A DNA stretch of 64,000 bases, from the NCBI RefSeq assembly GCF_026626305.1, contig NZ_JAPNUE010000001.1, positions 372,001 to 436,000 on the forward strand. Direction: 5' to 3'. The position numbers and the translations under genes are program-made. The notes under the pieces are model-generated. The model was not told the DNA's origin. It saw nothing but the letters and a program-made list of their open reading frames with translations, and searched no databases. This document shows, one piece after another, positions 1 through 7,687 of the stretch; the stretch's first letter is position 1; every line of letters starts with the position of its first letter. This DNA comes from Frigidibacter sp. RF13 (lineage in GTDB: Bacteria > Pseudomonadota > Alphaproteobacteria > Rhodobacterales > Rhodobacteraceae).

Positions 1-294
1 GTCACCCTCGGCGGGGGCAGGGCGGGCGCGCAGCCGGTCAATCGCATGGTTGCGGGCCACTGCGATGAGCCAGGTCATGCCGCGCGCCCGTCCCGGTTCG
101 AACCGGCGGGCGTTCAGCCAAATCCGTGTAAAGACTTCCTGCACCGCATCCTCGGCTTCGCTTCTGTCCTGTAGGATACGAAGCGCGACACCGAAAAGTT
201 TCGCCGATGCCGCCTGATAGAGCGCGCGGAAGGCCGCGCGGTCGGACGCGGCCACCCTGAGGATCAGTTCGGCAATGGGGTCGCCCTCGCTCAC
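1..294 (-). CDS. ECF-family RNA polymerase sigma factor (3' end outside window)
   Basis: Partial gene. It reads from its start to the left edge, so region 4 (-35 recognition) is missing. The visible 98 codons hold sigma region 2: DRAAFRALYQAASAKLFGVA, then RSEAEDAVQEVF, IWLNARRF and MTWLIAVARNHAIDRLR, the usual core-binding and -10-recognition helices of group 4 sigma factors. I chose the GTG at 294 because GGAG and AAGGA lie just upstream. An in-frame ATG at 366 would add 24 residues (MSQRLDKRRTPGDAV...) but has no ribosome-binding site. ECF factors transcribe a small stress or envelope regulon and are usually held by an anti-sigma factor encoded next to them. That gene would lie to the left, outside the window, so the signal cannot be told. 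Confidence 0.85.
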   Translation of the reverse strand, partial: MSEGDPIAELILRVAASDRAAFRALYQAASAKLFGVALRILQDRSEAEDAVQEVFTRIWLNARRFEPGRARGMTWLIAVARNHAIDRLRARPAPAEGD

Positions 295-401
295 CCGGTC
301 CTTCTCCCGCCTGGTTCCGCTGACAGCATCGCCGGGGGTGCGGCGCTTGTCCAGCCTCTGTGACATGTCGTCCCGCGCGGGGCGCGCGCGGCCGATCCGT
401 G

Positions 402-452
402 CGAGGGGGCGCTGCCCCCTCGCGCTCCCCCGGGATATTTGGAAACGAAAGA
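402..452 (+). repeat. Dispersed palindromic intergenic element, copy 1
   Basis: A stem-loop at 403-421 (GAGGGGGC-GCT-GCCCCCTC) is followed by CTCCCCCGGGATATTTGGA and a purine-rich tail. The same architecture recurs at 24956-25004 and, inverted, at 50278-50345. This copy lies between the RACo-like gene and the ECF sigma gene, both on the minus strand. Confidence 0.7.
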
Positions 453-457
453 GAGTA

Positions 458-2494
458 TCAGGCCCGGCGACGACGTCTGCCGCCCTCGCCATCGCCGCCG
501 CCGGTGTTGAAGGAGACGTCGGGAAGCGTGACGATCTTCATCAGTTCGGGGAAGGGGGCGGTGGCGTGCGGGATCGCGTTCGCGGCGACGAAATGTTCCT
601 GGAAGCGCGGTTCGATCGCAGTTTCGACCTTGTGGATCCGCTTCACCTCGCCCTCGATCGCGGCGCGGGAGGAGACGTTGCAGAGCGCGATGCGGGCGCC
701 GGTGCCAGCGGCGTTGCCGGCGGAGGTGACCTTGTCGAGCGGCACGTCGGGGATCATGCCGAGAACCATTGCGTGTTTTGGCGAGATATGAGCACCGAAG
801 GCCCCGGCGAGGGTGACGCGGTCGACCTTCTCGATTTCGAGCTCGTCCATCAACAGGCGGGCGCCCGCGTAGAGTGCGGATTTCGCGAGCTGGATCGCGC
901 GGATGTCGCCCTGGGTCACGGTGATCAGCGGGCCGCCGTCGGCGGTGCCATCGTGCAGGACATAGGCGTGGGTGCGCCCGGTCGGTACCGAGCGGGCGGT
1001 GCCGGTCTGTTCGGCCGAACCGATGAGGCCCGAGGGGTCGAGGAGGCCCGCGAGGCGCATCTCGGCCACCACCTCGATGATGCCCGATCCGCAGATGCCG
1101 GTGATGCCGGTCGTCGCCGTGGCGGCCGCAAAGCCCGGATCGTCGGACCAGAGGTCGGAGCCGATGACGCGGAAGCGGGGTTCTTTCGTGACCGGGTCGA
1201 TCTCGACCCGTTCGATGGCGCCGGGGGCGGCGCGTTGGCCGGCGCTGATTTGCGCGCCTTCGAAGGCAGGGCCGGTCGGCGAGGAACAGGCGAGCACCCG
1301 GGTCTCGTTGCCGCAGAGGATTTCGGCATTGGTGCCTACGTCAACGATGAGGACCATGTCTTTGTATTTGTTCGGTTCTTCCGACAGGGCGACCGCCGCG
1401 CAATCGGCGCCGACATGGCCTGCGATGCAGGGCAGGATATAGACCTGCGCCTTGTCGTTCAGGGCGGAAAGGTCGAGGTTTGCTGCCGGGATTGACAGGC
1501 TTTCGGAGGTGGCGAGCGCGAAGGGCGCCTGGCCAAGTTCGACCGGGTCGATGCCCAGAAGCAGGTGGTGCATGACCGGATTGCAGACGAAGACCGCCTC
1601 GACGATGTGACTGGGGTCGACATTCGCCTCGGTCGCGATCGACTGGGCGAGGCCGTTGAGCGCCTGACGCACGGCCTGTGTCATCTCGCGGTCGCCGCCG
1701 GGGTTCATCATCGCGTAGGAAACGCGGCTCATCAGATCCTCGCCGAAGCGGATCTGGGGGTTCATGAGACCCGAGGAGGCGAGCACCGCGCCGTCGGTCA
1801 GGTCACAGAGATGCGCGGCGATGGTGGTGGAGCCGAGGTCGATCGCAAGGCCGTAGAGATGGCCCTCGAAGAAACCGGGCCAGATGTCGAGAAGTTTGGG
1901 CTGGCCGTGATGGTCGCGGTGGATGGCGACGGTGACTTTCCATTCGCCCTTGCGCAGGACCGGCTGCAGCCGCGACAGAAGATGAAGATCGGCCTGCAAG
2001 CCTTCGATCTGCCACTGTTCTTTCAGTGCTTCGCTCAGGCGCTGGAAGTCGCCCGAGGGTTCGTGCATGTCGGGCTCGGCCACTTCGACGTAATAGGTGC
2101 GGGTGGCAGGGTCCATCGTGATGTCGCGCACGGTCGCGGACTTGCGGATGACCTGGCGGTGGACCTGGCTTTCGGGTGGCACGTCGATCACGACGTCGCC
2201 CATCACCTTGGCCTGACAGCCGAGGCGGCGGCCCTGGGCGAGGCCGCGGATGCGGTTGTAGCGATCCTCGACCGCATTCCATTCGGACAGCGCGCCTTCG
2301 GCGACTGTCACGCCGTGTTTCGGGAATTCGCCGTAGCCCGGGGTGATCTGGCATTTCGAACAGATGCCGCGGCCACCGCAGACGGAATCGAGATCGACGC
2401 CGAGCTGGCGGGCGGCGGTCAGGACGGGTGTGCCCAAGGCAAAGCGCCCCCGCTTGCCCGAGGGGGTGAATATGACGAGCGCGTCTTCGGTCAT
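458..2494 (-). CDS. RACo/RamA-type ASKHA ferredoxin-domain protein (corrinoid-protein activator)
   Basis: This 678-residue protein has an N-terminal [2Fe-2S] ferredoxin domain with Cys39, Cys45, Cys48 and Cys93 (CGGRGICSKC and RRLGC), a middle region, and a C-terminal ASKHA ATPase-like domain (AIDLGSTTIAA, VDVGTNAEILCG, TLAGAFGAHIS). This is the layout of reductive activators of corrinoid proteins, which use ATP to drive electron transfer that rescues inactive Co(II) corrinoid methyltransferases. The Met at 2494 (MTEDALVIF) is preferred, since 19 further upstream residues do not resemble the family. The tail is Arg-rich (GGRRRRRA). No corrinoid protein or methyltransferase is visible within 60 kb, so its partner must be encoded elsewhere. 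The family is clear; the client protein is unknown. Confidence 0.88.
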   Translation of the reverse strand: MTEDALVIFTPSGKRGRFALGTPVLTAARQLGVDLDSVCGGRGICSKCQITPGYGEFPKHGVTVAEGALSEWNAVEDRYNRIRGLAQGRRLGCQAKVMGDVVIDVPPESQVHRQVIRKSATVRDITMDPATRTYYVEVAEPDMHEPSGDFQRLSEALKEQWQIEGLQADLHLLSRLQPVLRKGEWKVTVAIHRDHHGQPKLLDIWPGFFEGHLYGLAIDLGSTTIAAHLCDLTDGAVLASSGLMNPQIRFGEDLMSRVSYAMMNPGGDREMTQAVRQALNGLAQSIATEANVDPSHIVEAVFVCNPVMHHLLLGIDPVELGQAPFALATSESLSIPAANLDLSALNDKAQVYILPCIAGHVGADCAAVALSEEPNKYKDMVLIVDVGTNAEILCGNETRVLACSSPTGPAFEGAQISAGQRAAPGAIERVEIDPVTKEPRFRVIGSDLWSDDPGFAAATATTGITGICGSGIIEVVAEMRLAGLLDPSGLIGSAEQTGTARSVPTGRTHAYVLHDGTADGGPLITVTQGDIRAIQLAKSALYAGARLLMDELEIEKVDRVTLAGAFGAHISPKHAMVLGMIPDVPLDKVTSAGNAAGTGARIALCNVSSRAAIEGEVKRIHKVETAIEPRFQEHFVAANAIPHATAPFPELMKIVTLPDVSFNTGGGDGEGGRRRRRA

Positions 2495-2584
2495 GGTCGG
2501 TCTTTCGAACTGTTCGCCTGCCTTCGATAGCCGGATTTGCGGCAGGTGCAATGCCTGCAGGCGGCAGGTTGCGGTCAGGAGGCG

Positions 2585-3760
2585 TCAGCCGTGGGGCGCA
2601 TGTGCCTGCCGGACCGGCGATGCCACCCCCCATGTGCGCCAGAGGACCGCAAGCGCAGACAGGAGTGCGAAGGCCCAGGCTGGCAGTCCGGTGAGACCAG
2701 CGGCGAGCATGACGAGCGCCATCGCGGGCATGGCAAAGCGGCGGCTGGCGGGCAGGACCATGACACGGTCGCGCACGAACCAGAGCGCGAGGTAGGTGAG
2801 CGCCAGCGCTGCGCCGAGATAGCGGGCGATCTCGGCCCCGGTCGCGTGGGCGTGATGGGCCGCCAGGTCGATCTCTGCCCCGATCGCGGCACCGGTCGCG
2901 GCGGTCGCGCCAAAGATGAAGACATGGCCGTAACCCCAATTGAAAACATAGAGAAAATCCATCTTGGCCAGATGATCCTTCTCGCAGAAATACAGCCACC
3001 AGATCGCATAGACGATGACGAGCGCGGCTGCCGAGGTGACGATGACGCCGCTGTCGGCCGTGCCTTCGTAAAGCAGACCGAACCCATGGGCGATCGACAG
3101 CATGATCTCGCCCAGAGAGATGATCATCAGAAGGCCGTAGCGTTCGATGATGTGATGGCGGTGGAAGGGTGTGCCATTGGCGCGCTCGGCGAAGGGCGGG
3201 ACCGACCATTCAACGAGGAAGCAGAAGGCCCCGGCGACGAAGAAAGCGGTCGAGCCGGGCTCGGTCGCGTAATAGAAGACCGTCCAGGCGAGTTGCGCGA
3301 TGAAGATGCCGCCCGCATAGCGCAGCGCCGTGACGCGGTGGTCGGGACTGCCTGCGGCGGCGCGCAGCCACAGGCCGATCATGCCGATCCGCATGATGAT
3401 CCAGCCATGCAGGCCGTAGCCGAAGTCGAGCGTCTCGAAGATCTGACCGGCGCCGCCGGCAAAGAGCAAAGCGCCCCCCATGATCACAAGGACGAGGAGC
3501 CGGTAGAGCGCATCGTCATTGTCGAAGGCTGAGGCGAACCAGGTGAAATTCATCCAGGCCCACCAGATGGCGAGGAAGAGGAAGATGAAGCGCGGCAGCG
3601 CCTCGATCCCGTGGCCGTCCGCGATCGCATGGTGAAAGCCCGCTGTCACCGCAGCGATGGCGATGACGCTGACGAGATCGTAGAGCAGTTCCAGCGTCGT
3701 TGCCGGGCGGTGCTGTTCCGCCGGGTCGCGGGGGGTAAGTGCGCGTATCATGGTCGGCAC
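2585..3760 (-). CDS. LtrA-family (low temperature requirement A) membrane protein
   Basis: A 391-residue polytopic inner-membrane protein with about ten hydrophobic segments. It opens with the family hallmark TTLELLYDLVSVIAIAA and carries the second conserved block HHIIERYGLLMIISLGE near the middle, where the charged His/Glu/Arg residues of the family sit. LtrA was named from a Listeria gene needed for growth in the cold; its biochemical function is unknown. The GTG at 3760 is chosen because AAAGGAAG lies four to five bases upstream; the ATG at 3751 would be too far from it. The gene stands alone on the minus strand, and two direct repeats of CGGGCAGCTCT lie 70-100 bp upstream. Confidence 0.85.
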   Translation of the reverse strand: MPTMIRALTPRDPAEQHRPATTLELLYDLVSVIAIAAVTAGFHHAIADGHGIEALPRFIFLFLAIWWAWMNFTWFASAFDNDDALYRLLVLVIMGGALLFAGGAGQIFETLDFGYGLHGWIIMRIGMIGLWLRAAAGSPDHRVTALRYAGGIFIAQLAWTVFYYATEPGSTAFFVAGAFCFLVEWSVPPFAERANGTPFHRHHIIERYGLLMIISLGEIMLSIAHGFGLLYEGTADSGVIVTSAAALVIVYAIWWLYFCEKDHLAKMDFLYVFNWGYGHVFIFGATAATGAAIGAEIDLAAHHAHATGAEIARYLGAALALTYLALWFVRDRVMVLPASRRFAMPAMALVMLAAGLTGLPAWAFALLSALAVLWRTWGVASPVRQAHAPHG

Positions 3761-3829
3761 GGCCTTCCTTTGAAGAAACCAGGCCCAATCTTGACCGCTG
3801 GATGCAGCGTGGCAACCCCCCTTGGCTGA

Positions 3830-3861
3830 CGGGCAGCTCTTTACCCAAACCGGGCAGCTCT
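3830..3861 (-). promoter_or_regulatory. Direct repeat upstream of ltrA-like gene, candidate operator
   Basis: CGGGCAGCTCT occurs at 3830-3840 and again, identical, at 3851-3861. The 21-bp period puts both copies on the same face of the helix. They lie about 70-100 bp upstream of the ltrA-like GTG, where a regulator could bind. No regulator gene is adjacent. Confidence 0.35.
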
Positions 3862-3888
3862 GGCGAAGGACGTCAGGCGCGGGCGCAG

Positions 3889-4203
3889 TCAGCCGTCGCC
3901 GTAGCGGGCGTCGTCGTCGGATTCGTCCTCGCCCTCGGGCAGGAACTTGGCCGACAGAAGGATGGAATGGTCGTCATGGGCAGGGTCCATCACCACGTCG
4001 GACGGCAATTCACCCGCCAGCCATTCCTTGATCTCGTCGCGGGCATCCTCGGGTGACTGGCCGGTCACCTCGGCGATATGGAGGACGAAGGCGCGCTGGT
4101 CACCGTCGATATCCTCAAGCGTTTCTTCGTCGCTTTCGGGCCAGCGGTCGATGATCGCCTCGAAGAAGGCGGGCCAGTTTTCGGCGACATGGTGCCATTT
4201 CAT
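3889..4203 (-). CDS. Small acidic conserved protein, CsbD-like in pattern
   Basis: A 104-residue, very acidic cytoplasmic protein with no signal peptide or membrane segment. Its first half has the spacing W..V..NW..F...I...W....EE.LE.IDGD.......I...TG, reminiscent of the CsbD stress-protein repeat although longer. The second half ends EGEDESDDDARYGDG. Start at 4203 (MKWHHVAENW), preceded by GAGGA. I cannot give a function. A role in general stress is only suggested by the CsbD-like pattern. It is followed by the ltrA-like gene after about 130 bp, with no sign of co-translation. Confidence 0.7.
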   Translation of the reverse strand: MKWHHVAENWPAFFEAIIDRWPESDEETLEDIDGDQRAFVLHIAEVTGQSPEDARDEIKEWLAGELPSDVVMDPAHDDHSILLSAKFLPEGEDESDDDARYGDG

Positions 4204-4249
4204 GACCGGATCCTCGGATGGTTCGCAGGTCCAGTGTGCCCCCAAACGC

Positions 4250-4897
4250 CTAGCGCGAAAAGAGTTTTGGCAAGGTGAGGGCGGCTACCAGTGCCGCCGC
4301 CAGTTGCGCGGCGATATAGGCGGGCGCGTTGGCGGGCAGGATTCCGGTGAACGTGTCGGAAAACATCCGCGCGACGGTGACGGCCGGGTTGGCGAAGCTT
4401 GCCGAACTGGTGAACCAGAAGGCAGAGGCAATCCAGGCGCCGACGAGCGCGGGCAACTGGCCCGGCGCATGCAGGCGTGCGCCGGCGATTGTCAGGCAAA
4501 GGCCGAAGGTGGCGATGGCTTCCCCGAGCCAGAGTCCGGGCGCAGCGCGTGCGGTCGTGGCGGTCTGCACGACCGGTTGACTGAACATCAGATGCGAAAG
4601 GCCGACGGCGAGCAGGGCGCCCGCGAGTTGCGCCACCACATATCCGCCGGCGCGGGCAGGGCCGATCTCGCGCGACAGAAGGAAATAGAGCGTGACAGCG
4701 GGGTTCATATGGGCGCCGGATACCGGTCCGAGGATCGTGATCAGCAGGTAAAGCACCAGGCCGGTCGCGAAGGCATTGGCGAAAAGCGCGATGGCAAGAT
4801 TGCCCTGGGCAAGGTCGGTGCCCATGATCCCGGTGCCGATCCCGCACGTGACAAGGATCAGCGTTCCGATCAGCTCGGCGGCATAGAGGCGGGTCAT
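4250..4897 (-). CDS. MIP-family channel of the arsenic-operon (AqpS) type
   Basis: A 215-residue aquaglyceroporin-like channel with six membrane segments and both half-helix signatures: Asn65-Pro-Ala in SGAHMNPAVTL and Asn170-Pro-Ala in FANPAVTVARMFSDTF. It overlaps the end of an arsC gene by four bases (ATGA), so the two are translationally coupled. In Sinorhizobium and other alphaproteobacteria the aqpS-arsC pair detoxifies arsenic: ArsC reduces arsenate to arsenite, which then leaves through the channel down its gradient, replacing an ArsB pump. The family could also be read as plain aquaporin or glycerol facilitator; the fusion-tight arsC neighbour decides it. No ArsR gene is adjacent. 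Confidence 0.85.
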   Translation of the reverse strand: MTRLYAAELIGTLILVTCGIGTGIMGTDLAQGNLAIALFANAFATGLVLYLLITILGPVSGAHMNPAVTLYFLLSREIGPARAGGYVVAQLAGALLAVGLSHLMFSQPVVQTATTARAAPGLWLGEAIATFGLCLTIAGARLHAPGQLPALVGAWIASAFWFTSSASFANPAVTVARMFSDTFTGILPANAPAYIAAQLAAALVAALTLPKLFSR

Positions 4898-5373
4898 TCG
4901 ATGGTTCCGACGCGGGAGAGTTCCGTCTGAAGTGCGGCGCGGCTCAGGCGGCCGGGCTCAAGTGCCACAAAAGCCTCCGCGCGACGGTAGAGGCGGGCAT
5001 GGGCGGCCTCGAAGGCCTCTTGCTGATCCGCCGGGGCGGCGGCGGCCGGGTCTTCCACGCCCCAATGGGCGCGGAGCGGCGTGCCGGGCCAGACCGGGCA
5101 GGCCTCGCCCGCGGCCGAGCCGCAGACGGTAATCACCATATCCATCTGGGGGGAGGACGTGCCCGCAAATTCGTCCCAACTCTTGGAGCGTAGGCCAGTC
5201 GTGTCGTAGCCCTTCGCCGTCAATAGTCGCAGCGACTGGGGATGGACGGCCCCTGCGGGCCGCGATCCGGCGGAGTAGGCCGTGATGCCGCGTGCGCGTC
5301 CAAGGCGATTGAGGATCGCCTCAAGCAGGATCGAGCGGGCGGAATTTCCGGTGCAGAGGACGAGGATGTTCAT
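4894..5373 (-). CDS. arsC: Arsenate reductase, low-molecular-weight phosphatase type
   Basis: A 159-residue cytoplasmic enzyme of the LMW tyrosine-phosphatase fold. The P-loop CTGNSARS begins at Cys7 (CX5R, Arg13). The general acid is Asp108 in WGVEDP. The redox pair expected for arsenate reductases is Cys84 and Cys92 (ITVCGSAAGEACPVW). Arsenate attacks Cys7, and the disulfide cascade releases arsenite. Its stop overlaps the start of the MIP channel, forming a two-gene detoxification unit. A plain LMW phosphatase is unlikely because of the cysteine pair and the channel. No ArsR or ArsB is seen nearby. Confidence 0.88.
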   Translation of the reverse strand: MNILVLCTGNSARSILLEAILNRLGRARGITAYSAGSRPAGAVHPQSLRLLTAKGYDTTGLRSKSWDEFAGTSSPQMDMVITVCGSAAGEACPVWPGTPLRAHWGVEDPAAAAPADQQEAFEAAHARLYRRAEAFVALEPGRLSRAALQTELSRVGTIE

Positions 5374-5416
5374 GCGCGCCCTCTTGCCCCGGAAATGTAA
5401 CGGCCGTGCGACAGGC

Positions 5417-5533
5417 TCAGTTCAACGCATTCTGCGTCGCCCGCGCGCCGCCAGAAATGTCCTCGCCGATCCCGGCGATCGTGTTGCACCCGGCAAGTGC
5501 CGCGAGAAGCCCCAGAAGGATCAGTTTCTTCAT
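5417..5533 (-). CDS. Entericidin A/B-like lipoprotein, 38 residues
   Basis: A short gene encoding MKKLILLGLLAALAGCNTIA followed by GIGEDISGGARATQNALN. It is a lipoprotein signal with lipobox LAGC (Cys16) and the Gly-rich tail with 'IGEDI' typical of entericidins, small membrane lipoproteins first described as a toxin/antidote pair in enterics. Its start lies 2 bp after the stop of the YejA-type gene, and its ribosome-binding site (GAGGAA) is inside that gene's last codons, so it is probably co-transcribed. Only one entericidin is present, so an antidote/toxin role cannot be assigned; envelope stress is a possible context. Confidence 0.8.
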   Translation of the reverse strand: MKKLILLGLLAALAGCNTIAGIGEDISGGARATQNALN

Positions 5534-5535
5534 GT

Positions 5536-7347
5536 CTATTCCTCGTACCACCAGACATCAGGCTGGAAACCCGGCCAGTCGCCGTATAGCGGAATGCGGT
5601 CCGGATGGTGAAGATGTTTCGAATAGGCCAGCCGCGAGACCTTGGAATACCAGACCGGGATCACATACCGCCCAGCCAGAAGCGCCCGGTCAAGGGCCTG
5701 GGTCGCGGCGGTGAAATCCTCGGTCGAGCGTGCGCCGACCATTGCGGCGATCATCGCGTCGATGGCGGGCGATTTCGCCCCCATCCAGTTGCGCGACCCG
5801 GGGCTGTCAGCCGCAGCCGTGCCCCAGTAAAGCGCCTGTTCATTACCGGGCGACAAAGACAGGGTGCGCCATATCCAGGTCATGTCATAGGCGAAATTGT
5901 TGGTCCGCTCCTTGTATTGCGGGCCGTCGACCATGGTCACGGTCGGGGTGATGCCAAGCTGCTTGAGCGATTCAAGGTAGATATTGACCGCCGCCTCCGC
6001 GTCCGTCGATCCGGCGGCAAGCACGATCTCGAAGGTGAAGGGCTTGCCGTCGCCGCCTTTCATCACCCCGTCAGATACGGTCCACCCCGCCTCTTCCATC
6101 AGCACGAGCGCCTTGCGGATATTCCCGCGATCGGTCGGTTTCGACGGATCGGCTACCGGCAGGTCATAGCCCTCGATCGTGCCGGGCGGCAGGTCAGCGG
6201 CGAAGGGCTGCAGAAGCTCCGCGACCTTGCCCGCGGCGGGGCCATGGTCGGTTCCGAGGACCGAGTTCGAGAAATAGGAGGTGATACGCGGCTCGGTTCC
6301 GCCGTTTACCGTCTGGTTGATGAACTCGAAATTGAAGGCGAGGATCATCGCCTCGCGCACCCGCCAGTCGGCGAACACGGGCGAGCGGCTGTTCATCACC
6401 AGACCCTCGATGCCCGAGGGTCGTTGATGCGGAATTTCTTCCTTGATCACGTCACCGGAGGCCACGAGTGGAACATCATAAGCGGTTGCCCATTTCTTGG
6501 CGCTGAATTCGCGGAAGGAATCGGTCTCGCCGGCGGTGAAGGCCTGGAAGATCACGTCGCCGTCGCCAAAGTAATCATAGCTGATCACGTCGAGATTGTT
6601 CTGGCCGCGGTTGAAGGGCAGATCCTTGCCCCAATAGTCAGGGTTGCGGCGGTAGGTGATCCGCTTACCCGGATCGACCGCGTCGATCACATATGGCCCG
6701 GATCCGATCGGCACTTCCATCGAGCTTTCCTCGATGTTCCGCCCCTCCCAGTCAGCCTTCTTCAGGACCGGCCGCAGGCCCATGAGAAGCGCGAGCTCCC
6801 GGTCGGCCACGTTGAAGGTGATCCTCACCTTACGCTCGCCGGTCTTTTCGATCTTCTCCACCTTCTTCCAGGCGCCCGCATAGCGCGGATGGACGGTGCC
6901 AAGCGTCTCGAAGCTCCAGATCACGTCTTCCGCCGTCACCGGACTGCCATCAGAGAATTTCGCCTCCGGTCTCAGGGTGAATTCGACCCAGGTCCGGTCT
7001 TCGTCCGTCTCAATCGATTCGGCCAGACGCCCGTAGAGCGAGAAAGGCTCGTCCATCGAGCGGCCCATCAGCGTTTCGATGGTGAAGATGGTGATCCCGT
7101 AGGGCGTGGTGCCCTTGACCGAGAAGGGATTGAGGCTGTCGAAGCCCCCCGGTTCGCCGAAACGCAACGTGCCGCCCTTGGGGGCGTCGGGGTTGGCATA
7201 GGGAAGCGCCACAAAATCGGGTGGAAGAGCGGGCTCGCCATACATAGCTATGCCATGTTTCGGCTCTGCCACGGCAACTCCCGCACCAAGCAATGCGACC
7301 ATTGCAATCATCGGTGCCAGCGATCGTTTCAAGACCCATGCCCGCAT
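5536..7347 (-). CDS. Periplasmic oligopeptide-type binding protein (YejA-like)
   Basis: A 603-residue family-5 solute-binding protein. Residues 1-27 form a Sec signal peptide (MRAWVLKRSLAPMIAMVALL...AVA). The mature part begins EPKHGIAMYGEPALPPDF, with PYANPDAPKGG immediately after, the hallmark of the YejA branch, which binds peptides such as microcin C in enterics. Start at 7347 with GGGGGA upstream; 18 extra residues are possible further up but would spoil the signal peptide. No YejB, YejE or YejF is present, so its permease must be encoded elsewhere. The ligand is not predictable from sequence. Confidence 0.88.
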   Translation of the reverse strand: MRAWVLKRSLAPMIAMVALLGAGVAVAEPKHGIAMYGEPALPPDFVALPYANPDAPKGGTLRFGEPGGFDSLNPFSVKGTTPYGITIFTIETLMGRSMDEPFSLYGRLAESIETDEDRTWVEFTLRPEAKFSDGSPVTAEDVIWSFETLGTVHPRYAGAWKKVEKIEKTGERKVRITFNVADRELALLMGLRPVLKKADWEGRNIEESSMEVPIGSGPYVIDAVDPGKRITYRRNPDYWGKDLPFNRGQNNLDVISYDYFGDGDVIFQAFTAGETDSFREFSAKKWATAYDVPLVASGDVIKEEIPHQRPSGIEGLVMNSRSPVFADWRVREAMILAFNFEFINQTVNGGTEPRITSYFSNSVLGTDHGPAAGKVAELLQPFAADLPPGTIEGYDLPVADPSKPTDRGNIRKALVLMEEAGWTVSDGVMKGGDGKPFTFEIVLAAGSTDAEAAVNIYLESLKQLGITPTVTMVDGPQYKERTNNFAYDMTWIWRTLSLSPGNEQALYWGTAAADSPGSRNWMGAKSPAIDAMIAAMVGARSTEDFTAATQALDRALLAGRYVIPVWYSKVSRLAYSKHLHHPDRIPLYGDWPGFQPDVWWYEE

Positions 7348-7420
7348 ACCGTCCCCCTGTATTATTGTTCCTGCGAGGCGCAACACTATCCGCTTGGCCA
7401 TTGGCTTTCAAACTTTTCAC

Positions 7421-7450
7421 TTGGACAACCGGCAACTTACCGCGTATAAC
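7421..7450 (+). promoter_or_regulatory. Candidate sigma-70 promoter of the small RNA
   Basis: TTGGAC (7421-7426) and TATAAC (7445-7450) are separated by 18 bases, pointing rightward away from the yejA-like gene. A start near 7457 would give a transcript of about 75 nt ending at the terminator at 7505-7531. No coding gene begins in that interval. Confidence 0.6.
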
Positions 7451-7456
7451 GAAGGC

Positions 7457-7531
7457 ACTGCTCGATAGGTTTCTTGCCTGTATGAAACCTGCCTCAATGA
7501 CTGAACGCCCGCCTTGTGCGGGCGTTTTTTT
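7457..7531 (+). ncRNA. Candidate trans-acting small RNA of about 75 nt
   Basis: Between a recognisable promoter and a strong intrinsic terminator lies a non-coding stretch. It folds into a first hairpin (AGGTTTC 7467-7473 with GAAACCT 7484-7490, ten-base loop), then a single-stranded GCCTCAATGACTGA, then the terminator stem. This two-stem layout with an exposed linker and a U-rich tail is that of Hfq-dependent enterobacterial and alphaproteobacterial sRNAs. It matches no named sRNA I recognise. It could instead be a 5' leader, but transcription would stop before the next gene (start 7688). Confidence 0.55.
7505..7531 (+). terminator. Intrinsic terminator
   Basis: ACGCCCGC (7505-7512), loop CTTGT, GCGGGCGT (7518-7525), with a run of seven T (7525-7531) on the plus strand. 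It is the clearest rho-independent terminator in the window, and it does not follow any plus-strand gene. Confidence 0.85.
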
Positions 7532-7687
7532 CTGGGGTGCCCGGCGGGCCGCTCTTCGGTCGCGCCGCTCCCTCATCGCTGGCGAATCGGCTGGCGGTCA
7601 GGCGGTCGCGCGCGGGCGAAATTTCCACTCGACCTTTCGCACTCGCGGCACATATTCTCTGCCCCGCAGCATCAACGGGGACGGCGC

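Noticed and set aside
275..1495. Long plus-strand frame opposite the corrinoid activator gene
   Set aside because: It is the antisense shadow of a gene with clear ferredoxin and ASKHA motifs. Its translation is low-complexity Gly/Ala/Arg without family resemblance.
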